Shown in pieces: positions 1-8,375 of a stretch of 64,000 bases of DNA. Origin of the DNA: Novosphingobium decolorationis (GTDB lineage Bacteria > Pseudomonadota > Alphaproteobacteria > Sphingomonadales > Sphingomonadaceae). The stretch is taken from the NCBI RefSeq assembly GCF_018417475.1, contig NZ_CP054856.1:310001-374000 (forward strand), read 5' to 3'. A program made the translations under genes and the position numbers. Below the pieces are notes generated by a model. That model searched no databases and had not been told where the DNA came from. It was given only the letters and a program-made list of their open reading frames with translations. Each line of letters starts with the position of its first letter. Positions within the stretch are counted from its first letter, which is position 1.

Positions 1-342
1 GTTGATCCCGCAACTGGCAAGCGCGGCGTAGTTCGCCGCCTCGATCGAGGAGGGGTTGCCCTCCAGCGTGATCTCGATGTCCGGGGCAAAGCCCCAGAGA
101 TCCTGCGCCTCGCGCAGCAGCCGCTCGACAAGGGCAGGGGGCATCAGCGAGGGCGTGCCGCCGCCAAAGAATATGGAATGAAGCGGCTCGCGACCGGCAA
201 GGGCATGTTCGTGGCGCATGTCGGCCAGCATCGCGGCTTCCATCGCGTCATTGTCCACGCGGTCGCGGACATGGCTGTTGAAGTCGCAATAAGGGCACTT
301 TGCGAGGCAGAACGGCCAGTGGATGTAGAGTGCGCGCGCCAT
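1..342 (-). CDS. hemW: Radical SAM heme chaperone HemW, 5' part only (C-terminus lies beyond the window edge)
   Basis: The first 114 residues are visible. They carry the radical-SAM cluster motif CxxxCxxC (FCLAKCPYCDF, about residues 11-21), the SAM-binding glycine motif GGGTPSL and the TLEGNP strand, all diagnostic of the HemN/HemW group. HemW is the cytoplasmic heme-binding chaperone formerly annotated as an oxygen-independent coproporphyrinogen oxidase. The CPYCDF form fits HemW rather than true HemN, but the C-terminal domain that would settle this is missing. The ATG at 342 lies 12 bases after the rdgB stop on the same strand, so it is probably the last gene of an rph-rdgB-hemW operon. 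Confidence 0.9.
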   Translation of the reverse strand, partial: MARALYIHWPFCLAKCPYCDFNSHVRDRVDNDAMEAAMLADMRHEHALAGREPLHSIFFGGGTPSLMPPALVERLLREAQDLWGFAPDIEITLEGNPSSIEAANYAALASCGIN

Positions 343-354
343 GATCGGCCCAGC

Positions 355-984
355 TTAGCTGCCGAACTGCTCCGCGACCAGCTTGGCAAAGGCATCGGCG
401 CGGTGGCTCATCGCCTGCTTGTCGGCCGGTTCCATCTCGGCGAAGGTCACGGTCTTGCCCTCGGGCACGAACACCGGGTCATAGCCGAAGCCGACACGGC
501 CGCGCGGAGGCCAGGAGAAGGTGCCATTGACGCGGCCTTCGTAGACCACTTCCTCGCCATCGGGCCAGGCAATCGCGAGCGTGCAGGAGAACCAGCAGGA
601 GCGGTCGGCATCGGGGCCCTTTTCGGCGAGCAGGCCCTCGACCTTACCCATCGCCATGAACCAGTCGCGCCCCGGTTCGCCTTCAAACCACTGCCGCTCG
701 GCCCAGTCCGCGGTGTAGACGCCGGGACGTCCATCGAGCGCGGTGACCGAGAGGCCGCTGTCATCCGAAAGTGCCGGAAGCTGCGCGGCCTTGGCCGCCG
801 CGTGCGCCTTGATGAGCGCGTTCTCGGCAAAGGTCGTGCCGGTCTCTTCCGGCTCGGGCAGGCCAAGCTGGCCCGCCGAGACGCATTCAAGGCCATAGGG
901 CGCGAGGAGGGCGCCGATTTCCTTCAGCTTGCCCGCATTGTGCGTGGCAATGACGAGCTTTCCGCCCTGGAGCTTGCGGGTCAT
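355..984 (-). CDS. rdgB: XTP/dITP diphosphatase (non-canonical purine NTP pyrophosphatase)
   Basis: This 209-residue HAM1/RdgB protein hydrolyses ITP, dITP and XTP to the monophosphates and pyrophosphate, keeping deaminated purines out of nucleic acid. It shows the N-terminal substrate motif ([13 protein letters not shown]), the metal-binding SDDSGL segment followed by [11 protein letters not shown], and the FGYDPVF loop, in family order and at family length. The ATG at 984 is followed at once by the first beta strand. It sits between rph upstream and hemW downstream with small gaps, the usual alphaproteobacterial arrangement, and is presumably cotranscribed with them. Nothing unusual was seen. 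Confidence 0.95.
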   Translation of the reverse strand: MTRKLQGGKLVIATHNAGKLKEIGALLAPYGLECVSAGQLGLPEPEETGTTFAENALIKAHAAAKAAQLPALSDDSGLSVTALDGRPGVYTADWAERQWFEGEPGRDWFMAMGKVEGLLAEKGPDADRSCWFSCTLAIAWPDGEEVVYEGRVNGTFSWPPRGRVGFGYDPVFVPEGKTVTFAEMEPADKQAMSHRADAFAKLVAEQFGS

Positions 985-1008
985 GGGATCCCTCCTCGTG
1001 CCTCTAGT

Positions 1009-1725
1009 TTACTTGCCGACGGCCTTGGCCTGTGCGGCGAAGATCTGGTCGCAGCCGATCTTGGCGAGGCGCAGCAGGCGCAGGAGGCCTTCCTCGTCAT
1101 ACGTCGCGCCTTCGGCGGTGGCCTGGACTTCGGCGATCTTGCCACCTTCGATCAGGACGAAGTTGGCATCGGCATCGGCCGAGCTGTCCTCGATGTAGTC
1201 CAGATCCAGCACCGGGGTGCCCTCGCAGATGCCGCAGGAAATAGCGGCGACACGGCCCTCGATGGGATCTTCCTTGATCTTGCCTTCGGCCATCAGCTTG
1301 TCGACGGCAAGGCGCAGCGCCACCCAGGCACCCGAGATCGAGGCGGTGCGGGTGCCGCCGTCGGCCTGGAGCACGTCGCAGTCGAGCACAATCTGACGCT
1401 CACCCAGCTTCTTCATGTCGACGACGGCGCGCAAGGAGCGGCCGATCAGGCGCTGGATTTCCTGCGTGCGGCCCGACTGCTTGCCCTTGGCGGCTTCGCG
1501 GCTGCCACGGGTGTGCGTGGCGCGCGGCAGCATCGAATATTCGCCCGTGACCCAGCCTTCACCCTTGCCGCGCAGGAACGGCGGGACCTTTTCCTCGACC
1601 GAAGCGGTGACCAGCACGCGGGTGTCGCCGAAGGAAATCAGCACGGAGCCCTCGGCGTGCTTGGTGAAACCGGTCTGGATGTCGATGGTGCGCATCTCGT
1701 CGGATGCACGGCCGGAAGGACGCAT
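1009..1725 (-). CDS. rph: Ribonuclease PH
   Basis: This phosphorolytic 3'-5' exoribonuclease matures tRNA 3' ends as a ring-shaped hexamer. The 238-residue product begins [12 protein letters not shown], which is characteristic, and continues with [13 protein letters not shown], the GEYSMLP segment, the GRSLRAVVD helix and the [14 protein letters not shown] phosphate-site region, covering the whole family. The start at 1725 lies about 84 bases from hrcA on the other strand, so the two genes share a divergent control region. rdgB follows 24 bases downstream, suggesting one transcript. Confidence 0.95.
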   Translation of the reverse strand: MRPSGRASDEMRTIDIQTGFTKHAEGSVLISFGDTRVLVTASVEEKVPPFLRGKGEGWVTGEYSMLPRATHTRGSREAAKGKQSGRTQEIQRLIGRSLRAVVDMKKLGERQIVLDCDVLQADGGTRTASISGAWVALRLAVDKLMAEGKIKEDPIEGRVAAISCGICEGTPVLDLDYIEDSSADADANFVLIEGGKIAEVQATAEGATYDEEGLLRLLRLAKIGCDQIFAAQAKAVGK

Positions 1726-1770
1726 GGATTTGCCTTTCTCTATTTTCGAGCCGCCCCTACGCGCATTGGG

Positions 1771-1801
1771 CTTGAGGCTGCAAGAGCAGAGGCTAAATTG
1801 T
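1771..1801 (+). promoter_or_regulatory. Candidate heat-shock-like promoter of hrcA-grpE (weak match)
   Basis: CTTG at 1771-1774 is followed after 17 bases by GCTAAATTG from 1792. This keeps the spacing of the alphaproteobacterial RpoH consensus (CTTG-N17/18-CYTATNTNNG) but matches the -10 only partly. Read as a vegetative promoter it is TTGAGG-N16-TAAATT. Either reading puts the transcript start only a few bases before the hrcA ATG. No CIRCE element (TTAGCACTC-N9-GAGTGCTAA) was seen here. Confidence 0.35.
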
Positions 1802-1809
1802 CACGCATC

Positions 1810-2853
1810 ATGCCCACACCGCCCATCACCGAACTGACCACCCGCGCCCGCGAGATCTTCCGCCTTGTCGTGGAGGGCTATCTCGATACCGGAACCCCGG
1901 TCGGCTCCAAGGCGCTGGCCGGGGCCGGGGGCGTCAATCTCTCGCCCGCCTCGATCCGCTCGGTCCTTGCAGACCTTGAATCACTGGGCCTTCTGGCCGC
2001 GCCGCACACGAGCGCGGGACGCTTGCCGACCGAAGCCGGCCTGCGGCTGTTCGTCGATGGCATCATGCAGATGGCCGAGCCCAGCATCGAGGAGCGCCAG
2101 GCGATCGAGCGCGGGCTTTCGGCGCCTGGGCCCATCGAGGCGGCGCTGGAGGCAACGAGCTCGCTTCTCTCCAACCTGACGTCGAGTGCAGGCTTGGTGA
2201 TGGTTCCGCGCCGTGAGCCGCGCCTCAGCCACTTGCAACTCGTGCCGCTGGCGCCAGGCCGGGCGCTGGCGGTCGTTGTCGGGGACGATGGCGCGGTCGA
2301 GAACCGCGTGGTGGACCTTCCCGACGACCTGACGCAGGGCAGCCTGGAGCAGGCCTCCAACTTCATCAGTGCGCATCTGAAGGGGCGCACCTTCGGGGAG
2401 GCGACACGGCTGATGCAGGCCGAGATCACCTCGGGGAAGGCGGAACTGGATGCGGCGAGCCGCGAACTGGTCGAGCGCGGGATCGCGGTGTGGAGCGAGG
2501 ACGCGCTGGAGCGTCCGGTTCTGATCGTGCGCGGGCAGGCAAACCTCCTCGACGAAAGCACGCTTTCGGACCTGGAGCGTGTCCGCTCGCTCCTCGATGA
2601 CCTTGAAAACAAGCAGTCGGTTGCCGAACTGCTGGAAAGTGCGCGTGAAGCGCGCTCGACCCGCATCTTCATCGGCTCGGAAAATCGCCTCTTTGCGCTT
2701 TCCGGGTCCTCGGTGATCGCCTCGCCCTATCGTGATCGCGACGGCAAGGTGGTCGGCGTGGTGGGGGTTATCGGTCCGACGCGGTTGAATTACGCGCGGG
2801 TCGTCCCCATGGTGGACTTCACTGCCCGAAGTCTGGGCAAGCTTATCGGATAG
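1810..2853 (+). CDS. hrcA: Heat-inducible transcription repressor HrcA
   Basis: HrcA represses chaperone operons by binding CIRCE elements and is kept active by GroEL. The 347-residue protein has the N-terminal winged helix (ELTTRAREIFRLVVEGYLDTGTPVGSKAL, then the recognition region SPASIRSVLADLESLGLL and the TSAGRLPTEAGLR wing), a GAF-like core, and the C-terminal IGPTRLNYARVVPMVDF motif. I took the ATG at 1810. A TTG at 1798 with AGAGG five bases upstream would add four residues and cannot be excluded. grpE starts 17 bases after the stop, so the two form an operon. No CIRCE was found in the window, so its targets probably lie elsewhere, for example groESL. Confidence 0.95.
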   Translation: MPTPPITELTTRAREIFRLVVEGYLDTGTPVGSKALAGAGGVNLSPASIRSVLADLESLGLLAAPHTSAGRLPTEAGLRLFVDGIMQMAEPSIEERQAIERGLSAPGPIEAALEATSSLLSNLTSSAGLVMVPRREPRLSHLQLVPLAPGRALAVVVGDDGAVENRVVDLPDDLTQGSLEQASNFISAHLKGRTFGEATRLMQAEITSGKAELDAASRELVERGIAVWSEDALERPVLIVRGQANLLDESTLSDLERVRSLLDDLENKQSVAELLESAREARSTRIFIGSENRLFALSGSSVIASPYRDRDGKVVGVVGVIGPTRLNYARVVPMVDFTARSLGKLIG

Positions 2854-2870
2854 CTGGAACCATAGAAGAC

Positions 2871-3449
2871 ATGACTGACGACAAGACTCAGCCGCCGGTT
2901 GACCAGGAAGTGGCCAAGGAACTGGACGGCGTGCCCGAAGAGATGCTCGACAACAGCGAAGCGAACGGTGACGGCGTGGAAGACGAACTTGCCAGGTTGC
3001 GTGAAGAGCTGGAAACGGTGAAGCAGGAAGCGCTCTACGCGCGTGCCGAGACGCAGAACGTGCGTCGCCGTCTGGAGAAGGACATCGCGGACGCCCGCAA
3101 CTACTCCGCCACCAGCTTTGCGCGTGAGATCCTCTCGGTCTCCGACAACCTCGCCCGTGCGCTTTCGGCCATTCCCGCCGACCAGCGCGAGGACGAGAAG
3201 ATGAAGAACATCGTCACCGGTATCGAGGCGACCAACCGCGAGATCGACAAGGTGTTCACCAACCACGGCATCACCCGCATCGCGGCAATGGGCCTCCCGC
3301 TCGACCCCAACCAGCACCAGGCGATGATCGAGGTTCCCTCAGCCGACGCCGAGCCGGGTACGGTCGTGCAGGAACTCCAGGCTGGATACATGATCAAGGA
3401 TCGTCTGCTGCGTCCGGCCATGGTGGCCGTGGCCAAGAAGCCGGACTGA
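2871..3449 (+). CDS. grpE: Nucleotide exchange factor GrpE
   Basis: GrpE is the cytoplasmic cofactor that drives ADP release from DnaK. The 192-residue product has an acidic, disordered N-terminus, a long coiled-coil helix (about residues 38-75, including ARAETQNVRRRLEKDI), the FAREIL...SVSDNLARAL dimer helix region, and the C-terminal beta domain containing NQHQAMIEV, GTVVQELQAGY and DRLLRPAMVAVAK. It is the second gene after hrcA and is followed by a strong terminator. Its partners dnaK and dnaJ are about 1.8 kb downstream, behind a separate promoter. Confidence 0.96.
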   Translation: MTDDKTQPPVDQEVAKELDGVPEEMLDNSEANGDGVEDELARLREELETVKQEALYARAETQNVRRRLEKDIADARNYSATSFAREILSVSDNLARALSAIPADQREDEKMKNIVTGIEATNREIDKVFTNHGITRIAAMGLPLDPNQHQAMIEVPSADAEPGTVVQELQAGYMIKDRLLRPAMVAVAKKPD

Positions 3450-3490
3450 TCGAGGGCATCCTCGCAGGCCGCTTCGGCAGCTTGAAATAC

Positions 3491-3535
3491 GCAAAGGCGC
3501 AGGCGGGCAGGGGCTCGTCTGCGCCTTTGCTGTTT
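3491..3535 (+). terminator. Rho-independent terminator after grpE
   Basis: A perfect 12-base inverted repeat (GCAAAGGCGCAG at 3491-3502, CTGCGCCTTTGC at 3519-3530) with a 16-base loop is followed by TGTTTG. It closes the hrcA-grpE transcript. Confidence 0.75.
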
Positions 3536-3627
3536 GAGGGCAGCGGGGGCGCGGGACAAAAAGTCAGGAACTCTTGCGCGCAGGTCTCGTTGAAATTGGA
3601 AACAGGCAATTTCAAGGAGATCTCAGT

Positions 3628-3894
3628 ATGCGGGCGTACAGCAAGCTCATTCTGCCGGTAATGGCAGCAGGCGCATTCACGATGGCGGGTTGCGCCAGCA
3701 ACTACACCGGCGAAGGAGCTGCTGCGGGCGGCGCGGTGGGCGCGGGCATCGGCGCTCTCGCGGGCGGCGATGTCGGCACGGGCGCGGCCATTGGTGCAGC
3801 CGCGGGCGCCGCGGCGGGTTCGCAGGTCGACAAGGACCGTGGCTGCTATCGCCGTGACCGCTCGGGTGACCGCTACTGGGACGACGATTGCTGA
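3628..3894 (+). CDS. Small glycine-zipper outer-membrane lipoprotein
   Basis: The 88-residue protein has a signal peptide ending in a lipobox (TMAGC, lipidated Cys22), then a glycine/alanine-rich stretch of repeated GxxxG-type zippers (about residues 30-62), and a short charged tail (DRGCYRRDRSGDRYWDDDC). This is the OmpA-like glycine-zipper / 17-kDa antigen type of small envelope lipoprotein. The ATG at 3628 is preceded by AAGGAGA at 3614-3620. An upstream in-frame start would place the signal peptide internally and was rejected. It is monocistronic, between two terminators. Its precise function is unknown; a structural role in the outer membrane or periplasm is an inference from family type. 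Confidence 0.85.
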   Translation: MRAYSKLILPVMAAGAFTMAGCASNYTGEGAAAGGAVGAGIGALAGGDVGTGAAIGAAAGAAAGSQVDKDRGCYRRDRSGDRYWDDDC

Positions 3895-3919
3895 TCGAGC
3901 CTGTTCGGGCAGGGGGATG

Positions 3920-3958
3920 AAAAGGGCGTGGTGACAAGGCGGTCACCGCGCCCTTTTT
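3920..3958. terminator. Bidirectional terminator between convergent genes
   Basis: The stem AAAAGGGCG / GGTGAC pairs with GTCACC / CGCCCTTTTT around a short loop, with one unpaired base in each arm. A-run and T-run flanks let it work in both directions, serving the lipoprotein gene and the minus-strand gene that ends at 3963. Confidence 0.75.
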
Positions 3959-3962
3959 CGTA

Positions 3963-4430
3963 TCAGGCGGGCTGGAACGGCAGGATCGCCCGGTAGGAGG
4001 CAAGAGGCGGAGCCCCGGCCAGCACCACGCCGCGTTGAAGCAGGAACGCGTGCCGCACGATCTCGGCCTGCTGCTCAAGTCCATAGCGCTCGAGCGTCCA
4101 GCCCGGTCTCAAGGCATAGTGATAGCGACAGAAGGGATGGCGCCGGGTCGGCAGGAACAGGCGCCCGCGCGTCTGCGCCTGCCAGACATGGGTCATCTCG
4201 TGGATGAACAAGCCTTCCAGGGCGAGGTCACCGCAGGCGAAATCATCGCGGTAGATCTCGCAGGCGGGATGGAAGTGGATATGCCCGCAGGGCGCCATGA
4301 CCGTTGAGCGGGGCTGCAGCGGAAACCACTTCGTACGCTTGATCCGCACCTCGTCATAGGAAATCGCCTCGCCGAAGATACTCCGGGCAAGTGCGATTTC
4401 GCCCCGCGTCAGGGCACGCGACCCGCCCAC
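3963..4430 (-). CDS. HExxH-motif protein of unknown function (zincin-like)
   Basis: A 155-residue protein with no recognisable signal peptide. Its centre holds HEMTHVWQ, a zincin-type HExxH motif; a glutamate-rich helix follows about 45 residues later (GLEQQAEIVRHAF) and could supply the third zinc ligand. Similar short proteins are annotated in sphingomonads as 'vgr related' without evidence for that name. The start is a GTG at 4430 with no strong Shine-Dalgarno sequence. It lies 26 bases downstream of the copper-chaperone gene on the same strand and probably depends on that transcript. Peptidase activity is only an inference from the motif. Confidence 0.6.
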   Translation of the reverse strand: MGGSRALTRGEIALARSIFGEAISYDEVRIKRTKWFPLQPRSTVMAPCGHIHFHPACEIYRDDFACGDLALEGLFIHEMTHVWQAQTRGRLFLPTRRHPFCRYHYALRPGWTLERYGLEQQAEIVRHAFLLQRGVVLAGAPPLASYRAILPFQPA

Positions 4431-4456
4431 TGGGCAGGCTAGGGACGAGGGTGCGC

Positions 4457-5020
4457 TCAGTGCTCCATCCCGCCCATGGCGTCATGGTCCATCGCGCCGT
4501 GATCCATGGTTGCATCGGCGTGCATGCCTGCGCCCATCTTCTCGATGACCAGCGGCATGGAAAGCTTGTCGCCGCCCTCGAACGTGATGGTCATCTCGGT
4601 CGTGCCGCCGCTCTTCAGGCTGTCGTCGAGATCGAAGGCCATGACGTGCAGGCCGCCGGGCGCGAACGCGACGCTTTTGCCCGCATCAACCGCCACGCGC
4701 TCAACCGCGCGCATCTGTCCCCCTTCGGTCTTGTGCATCTCGGCGCTGTTGGCGCCCGCGATATGGATCGCGGCGAGCGCGACGGGTTCATCGCTGGCGT
4801 TGGTGAAGGTGAAATAGACCGCCGCGGGACGATCCGCGACGACGGGCAGGATCATCCGACCCGCCTCGCCGCTGGTGCCGGGTTTGGCGTCGGGGCCCAG
4901 TGCTTCGGCAGGCGCAGAGGCGGAGCCTTGCGCGTCGGGTTCTGCCGACTGCTGGCATCCCGCAAGTGCGAGAAGGCCCAGCGACAGGGCGGAAAAGGCG
5001 GCGTTTTTGCGAGTGAACAT
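4457..5020 (-). CDS. PCuAC-type periplasmic copper chaperone lipoprotein
   Basis: A 187-residue lipoprotein (lipobox LALAGC, Cys22) with a PCuAC domain. Proteins of this family carry Cu(I) in the periplasm towards cytochrome oxidase assembly. The signature is visible: a His in EMHKTEGGQM followed by Met, then exactly 21 residues, then HVM (M-X21-H-X-M). The first half of the site is shorter than the usual H-X10-M. A Met/His-rich tail (from about residue 165, with repeats such as MDHGAMDHDAM) could be a second copper site. The ATG at 5020 was chosen because it directly precedes the signal peptide. It diverges from dnaK. Confidence 0.88.
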   Translation of the reverse strand: MFTRKNAAFSALSLGLLALAGCQQSAEPDAQGSASAPAEALGPDAKPGTSGEAGRMILPVVADRPAAVYFTFTNASDEPVALAAIHIAGANSAEMHKTEGGQMRAVERVAVDAGKSVAFAPGGLHVMAFDLDDSLKSGGTTEMTITFEGGDKLSMPLVIEKMGAGMHADATMDHGAMDHDAMGGMEH

Positions 5021-5082
5021 GCGAAACCGGTCCTTGCGGGAAGCTCTGATGGCGTGGATTGCGCTAATGCCATCGCAATGGT

Positions 5083-5114
5083 CTTGTTCCAACAAAAACC
5101 GCACCTATATCCCG
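5083..5114 (+). promoter_or_regulatory. RpoH (sigma-32) promoter of dnaK
   Basis: CTTG at 5083-5086, exactly 17 bases, then CCTATAT at 5104-5110. This fits the alphaproteobacterial RpoH consensus CTTG-N17/18-CYTATNTNNG almost perfectly. It predicts a transcript start near 5119 and a leader of about 95 bases. Confidence 0.75.
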
Positions 5115-5213
5115 CTTCGACGATTGAACGTCACCGAGCTGCACAAGCCGCCTTGCCTCAAGCCAGGGAGGCGATCCGTGCGGTGTCAACCACTGACGTG
5201 AGGAATGGGGATA

Positions 5214-7127
5214 ATGGGTAAAGTAATTGGTATCGACCTTGGCACCACCAACAGCTGCGTTGCGGTCATGGACGGTGGCAAGCCGAAGGTAATTGAAAAC
5301 TCCGAGGGCGCGCGTACGACGCCGTCCATCGTCGCCTTCACCAAGGACGGCGAACGCCTGATCGGACAGCCGGCCAAGCGCCAGGCGGTCACGAACGGCG
5401 ACAATACGATTTTCGCGGTGAAGCGCCTTATCGGCCGCCGCTTTGACGATCCGGTGACCAAGAAGGACACCGAGCTCGTCCCGTACACCATCGTCAAGGG
5501 CAAGAACGGCGACGCCTGGGTTCAGGCTGGCGGCGAAGACTACAGCCCGTCGCAGGTCTCCGCCTTCACGCTCCAGAAGATGAAGGAAACTGCTGAGAGT
5601 TATCTTGGCGAGACCGTGACGCAGGCCGTGATCACCGTGCCCGCCTACTTCAACGACGCGCAGCGCCAGGCGACCAAGGACGCCGGCCAGATCGCAGGTC
5701 TTGAAGTGCTGCGCATCATCAACGAGCCGACCGCGGCTGCGCTCGCCTATGGCCTCGACAAGAACGATGGCAAGACCATTGCCGTCTACGACCTTGGCGG
5801 CGGCACCTTCGACGTCTCGATCCTCGAGATCGGCGATGGCGTCTTCGAGGTGAAGTCGACCAACGGCGACACGTTCCTGGGCGGTGAAGACTTCGACACC
5901 AAGCTCGTCGAATGGCTGGCCGACAAGTTCAAGGCCAAGGAGAACATGGATCTCCGCACCGACAAGCTGGCCCTGCAGCGCCTGAAGGAAGCGGCTGAGA
6001 AGGCCAAGATCGAGCTGTCCTCGACGGCTTCGACCGAAGTCAACCTGCCCTTCATCACCGCGCGCATGGAAGGCGGCGCGACGACCCCGCTTCACCTGGT
6101 CGAGACGGTCACCCGTTCGGACCTGGAAAAGATGGTCGCCGACCTCATCAAGCGTACGCTCGAGCCCTGCAAGAAGGCGCTCGCCGATGCTGGCGTTTCG
6201 GCTTCGGAAATCGATGACGTCGTTCTCGTGGGCGGCATGACCCGCATGCCCAAGGTCCGCGAAGTCGTGAAGGACTTCTTCGGCAAGGACCCGCACACCG
6301 GCGTGAACCCGGACGAAGTGGTTGCCATGGGCGCCGCGATCCAGGCTGGCGTGCTTCAGGGCGACGTCAAGGACGTGCTGCTGCTCGACGTGACCCCGCT
6401 GTCGCTGGGCATCGAGACGCTGGGCGGCATCATGACCAAGATGATCGACCGCAACACGACGATCCCGACCAAGAAGAGCCAGGTCTACTCGACCGCCGAG
6501 GACAACCAGCAAGCGGTGACGATCCGCGTGTTCCAGGGCGAGCGCGAGATGGCGCAGGACAACAAGCTGCTCGGCCAGTTCGACCTCGTCGGCATTCCCC
6601 CGGCACGTCGCGGTGTTCCGCAGATCGAGGTGACCTTCGACATCGACGCCAACGGCATCGTGAACGTGTCCGCCAAGGACAAGGGCACGGGCAAGGAACA
6701 GCAGATCCGCATCCAGGCCTCGGGTGGTCTCTCGGACGCCGACATCGACCAGATGGTCAAGGACGCGGAAAAGTTCGCGGACGAGGACAAGAAGCGTCGT
6801 GAATCGGCCGAAGCCAGGAACAACGGTGAAAGCCTCGTTCACGCCACCGAGCAGCAGCTTGCCGAGAACGGCGACAAGATCGACGCCGGCCTGAAGGAAG
6901 AAGTCGAAGCCGCGATTGCCGCAGCCAAGTCCGCTCTGGAAAGCGACGATGCTGCCGAGATCACGGCCAAGACCGAAGCGCTGACTCAGGTTGCCATGAA
7001 GATGGGCCAGGCGATCTACGAGAAGGAACAGGCCGCTGGCGGCGCCGAGGGTGGCGAAGCCCCCAAGGCGGACGATGACGTGGTCGATGCCGAATTCTCG
7101 GAAGTCGACGAAAACAACAAGGGCTGA
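5214..7127 (+). CDS. dnaK: Molecular chaperone DnaK (Hsp70)
   Basis: The 637-residue ATP-dependent chaperone shows all Hsp70 signatures: [12 protein letters not shown] at the N-terminus, the [15 protein letters not shown] phosphate loop, the [12 protein letters not shown] motif, the substrate-binding domain starting at about residue 385 ([11 protein letters not shown]), and a charged C-terminus ending in a [16 protein letters not shown] tail for J-protein contact. I chose the ATG at 5214 because GAGGA at 5200-5204 is nine bases away; another ATG at 5205 directly abuts that sequence. The promoter at 5083 indicates RpoH control. dnaJ follows after 82 bases. Confidence 0.98.
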   Translation: MGKVIGIDLGTTNSCVAVMDGGKPKVIENSEGARTTPSIVAFTKDGERLIGQPAKRQAVTNGDNTIFAVKRLIGRRFDDPVTKKDTELVPYTIVKGKNGDAWVQAGGEDYSPSQVSAFTLQKMKETAESYLGETVTQAVITVPAYFNDAQRQATKDAGQIAGLEVLRIINEPTAAALAYGLDKNDGKTIAVYDLGGGTFDVSILEIGDGVFEVKSTNGDTFLGGEDFDTKLVEWLADKFKAKENMDLRTDKLALQRLKEAAEKAKIELSSTASTEVNLPFITARMEGGATTPLHLVETVTRSDLEKMVADLIKRTLEPCKKALADAGVSASEIDDVVLVGGMTRMPKVREVVKDFFGKDPHTGVNPDEVVAMGAAIQAGVLQGDVKDVLLLDVTPLSLGIETLGGIMTKMIDRNTTIPTKKSQVYSTAEDNQQAVTIRVFQGEREMAQDNKLLGQFDLVGIPPARRGVPQIEVTFDIDANGIVNVSAKDKGTGKEQQIRIQASGGLSDADIDQMVKDAEKFADEDKKRRESAEARNNGESLVHATEQQLAENGDKIDAGLKEEVEAAIAAAKSALESDDAAEITAKTEALTQVAMKMGQAIYEKEQAAGGAEGGEAPKADDDVVDAEFSEVDENNKG

Positions 7128-7146
7128 CAGTCCGGATGAAACTGTG

Positions 7147-7183
7147 AAGGCGTCATCGGTGTGATCCGCACCGGTGGCGCCTT
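7147..7183 (+). other. Hairpin between dnaK and dnaJ
   Basis: AAGGCG...CGGTG pairs with CACCG...CGCCTT around a loop of seven bases, with an unpaired internal section. No T-run follows. It could be a partial attenuator or a 3' stability element that keeps DnaK above DnaJ; this is an inference from position only. Confidence 0.4.
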
Positions 7184-7209
7184 GCAGCATCGAAGGAGGT
7201 GAGACCACA

Positions 7210-8361
7210 GTGTCAGCAACCGAAATCGACTATTACGAACTTCTCGAAGTCTCGCGCGATGCCGACGACAAGACGATCAAGTCGGCCTACCGCCGGATGG
7301 CGATGCGCTTTCACCCGGACAAGAACCCGGGCGATGCCGAGGCCGAGTCCCGCTTCAAGCAGTGCAGCGAAGCTTATGACGTCCTGAAGGACCCGCAGAA
7401 GCGCGCAGCCTACGATCGCTTCGGCCACGCTGCGTTCCAGCAGGGCATGGGCGGCGGCGGTGGCCACGGCGGCGGCGGCATGGGCGCCGAATTCGGCGAC
7501 ATCGGCGACATCTTCGAATCCATTTTCGGCAGTGCCTTTGGTGGCGGTGCCGGAGGCGGGCGTCAGCAGGCGCGCCGGGGCGCGGATCTTCCCTTCGACA
7601 TGGAGATCTCGCTCGAGGACGCGTTCAAGGGCCGCAAGACCGAGATCACCATCGAGGTGTCGCAGCCGTGCGAACCCTGCGAGGGTTCGGGCGCGGAGCC
7701 GGGCACCGGCAAGCGTGGCTGTTCGATGTGCAACGGGCACGGCAAGGTCCGTGCGCAGCAGGGCTTCTTCATCGTCGAGCGAACCTGCCCGACGTGCCAT
7801 GGCCGCGGCGAAGTCATCGAGAAACCGTGCCGGGCCTGTGGCGGCGAAGGCCGCGTCGACAAGCCCCAGACGATCGAGGTGGACGTGCCCCCCGGCGTCG
7901 ACAACGGCACGCGCATTCGCCTTGCCGGCAAGGGTGAAGCCGGGCCATTCGGGGCGCCTCCGGGTGACCTCTATATCTTCCTGCACGTCAAGCGCCACAA
8001 GGTGTTCGAGCGGGAGGGCACGACGCTGCTCACGCGCGTTCCGATCACCTTTACGACGGCGGCGCTGGGCGGTTCGATCGAAATCCCGGGCATCGACGGC
8101 GAGATGATCGCGCTCGACATTCCCGCCGGGATCCAGTCGGGCAAGCAGCTGCGCAAGCGCGGCGCGGGCATGCCCGTACTGCAGGGCCGTGGCCGCGGCG
8201 ATCTCGTCATCGAGATCACTGTCGAGACCCCGACCCGCCTGAGTGCGCGCCAGAAGGAAATCCTGCGCGAACTGCAGGAAACCGAGACGGGCGACGAATG
8301 TCCCCAGTCCAAGGGCTTCTTCGACCGCATCAAGGATGCCTGGAGCGACCTCACCGACTGA
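7210..8361 (+). CDS. dnaJ: Chaperone DnaJ (Hsp40)
   Basis: The 383-residue type I J-protein delivers substrates to DnaK and stimulates its ATPase. The J domain has HPD (FHPDKNPGD) at about residue 36. It is followed by a glycine-rich linker and four zinc repeats of CxxCxGxG type (CEPCEGSG, CSMCNGHG, CPTCHGRG, CRACGGEG), then the substrate-binding beta domains. The start is the GTG at 7210, supported by AAGGAGGT at 7193-7200; no ATG fits as well. It is the second gene of the dnaK operon, and its stop codon lies inside a terminator hairpin. Confidence 0.97.
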   Translation: MSATEIDYYELLEVSRDADDKTIKSAYRRMAMRFHPDKNPGDAEAESRFKQCSEAYDVLKDPQKRAAYDRFGHAAFQQGMGGGGGHGGGGMGAEFGDIGDIFESIFGSAFGGGAGGGRQQARRGADLPFDMEISLEDAFKGRKTEITIEVSQPCEPCEGSGAEPGTGKRGCSMCNGHGKVRAQQGFFIVERTCPTCHGRGEVIEKPCRACGGEGRVDKPQTIEVDVPPGVDNGTRIRLAGKGEAGPFGAPPGDLYIFLHVKRHKVFEREGTTLLTRVPITFTTAALGGSIEIPGIDGEMIALDIPAGIQSGKQLRKRGAGMPVLQGRGRGDLVIEITVETPTRLSARQKEILRELQETETGDECPQSKGFFDRIKDAWSDLTD

Positions 8362-8367
8362 GGTCGC
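8345..8367. terminator. Hairpin spanning the dnaJ stop codon
   Basis: A perfect nine-base stem (GCGACCTCA / TGAGGTCGC, loop CCGAC) overlaps the dnaJ stop codon and lies eight bases before the end of the convergent lipase gene. There is no clear T-run, so it may act as a stop for both directions or as a 3' stabiliser. Confidence 0.5.
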
Positions 8368-8375
8368 CCCACAGA

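Noticed and set aside
178..1809. A very long plus-strand reading frame running through the hemW, rdgB and rph region into hrcA
   Set aside because: It is the antisense of three well supported minus-strand genes. Only the part from 1810 shows a protein family (HrcA). High third-position GC removes stop codons from the opposite strand.
1726..1809. CIRCE element for HrcA
   Set aside because: Neither here nor before dnaK could the TTAGCACTC / GAGTGCTAA arms be found.
5064..7208. A 714-codon minus-strand frame opposite dnaK
   Set aside because: Its translation is low-complexity and rich in Val, Leu, Gly, His and Asp as expected for a shadow of dnaK, with no known domain.
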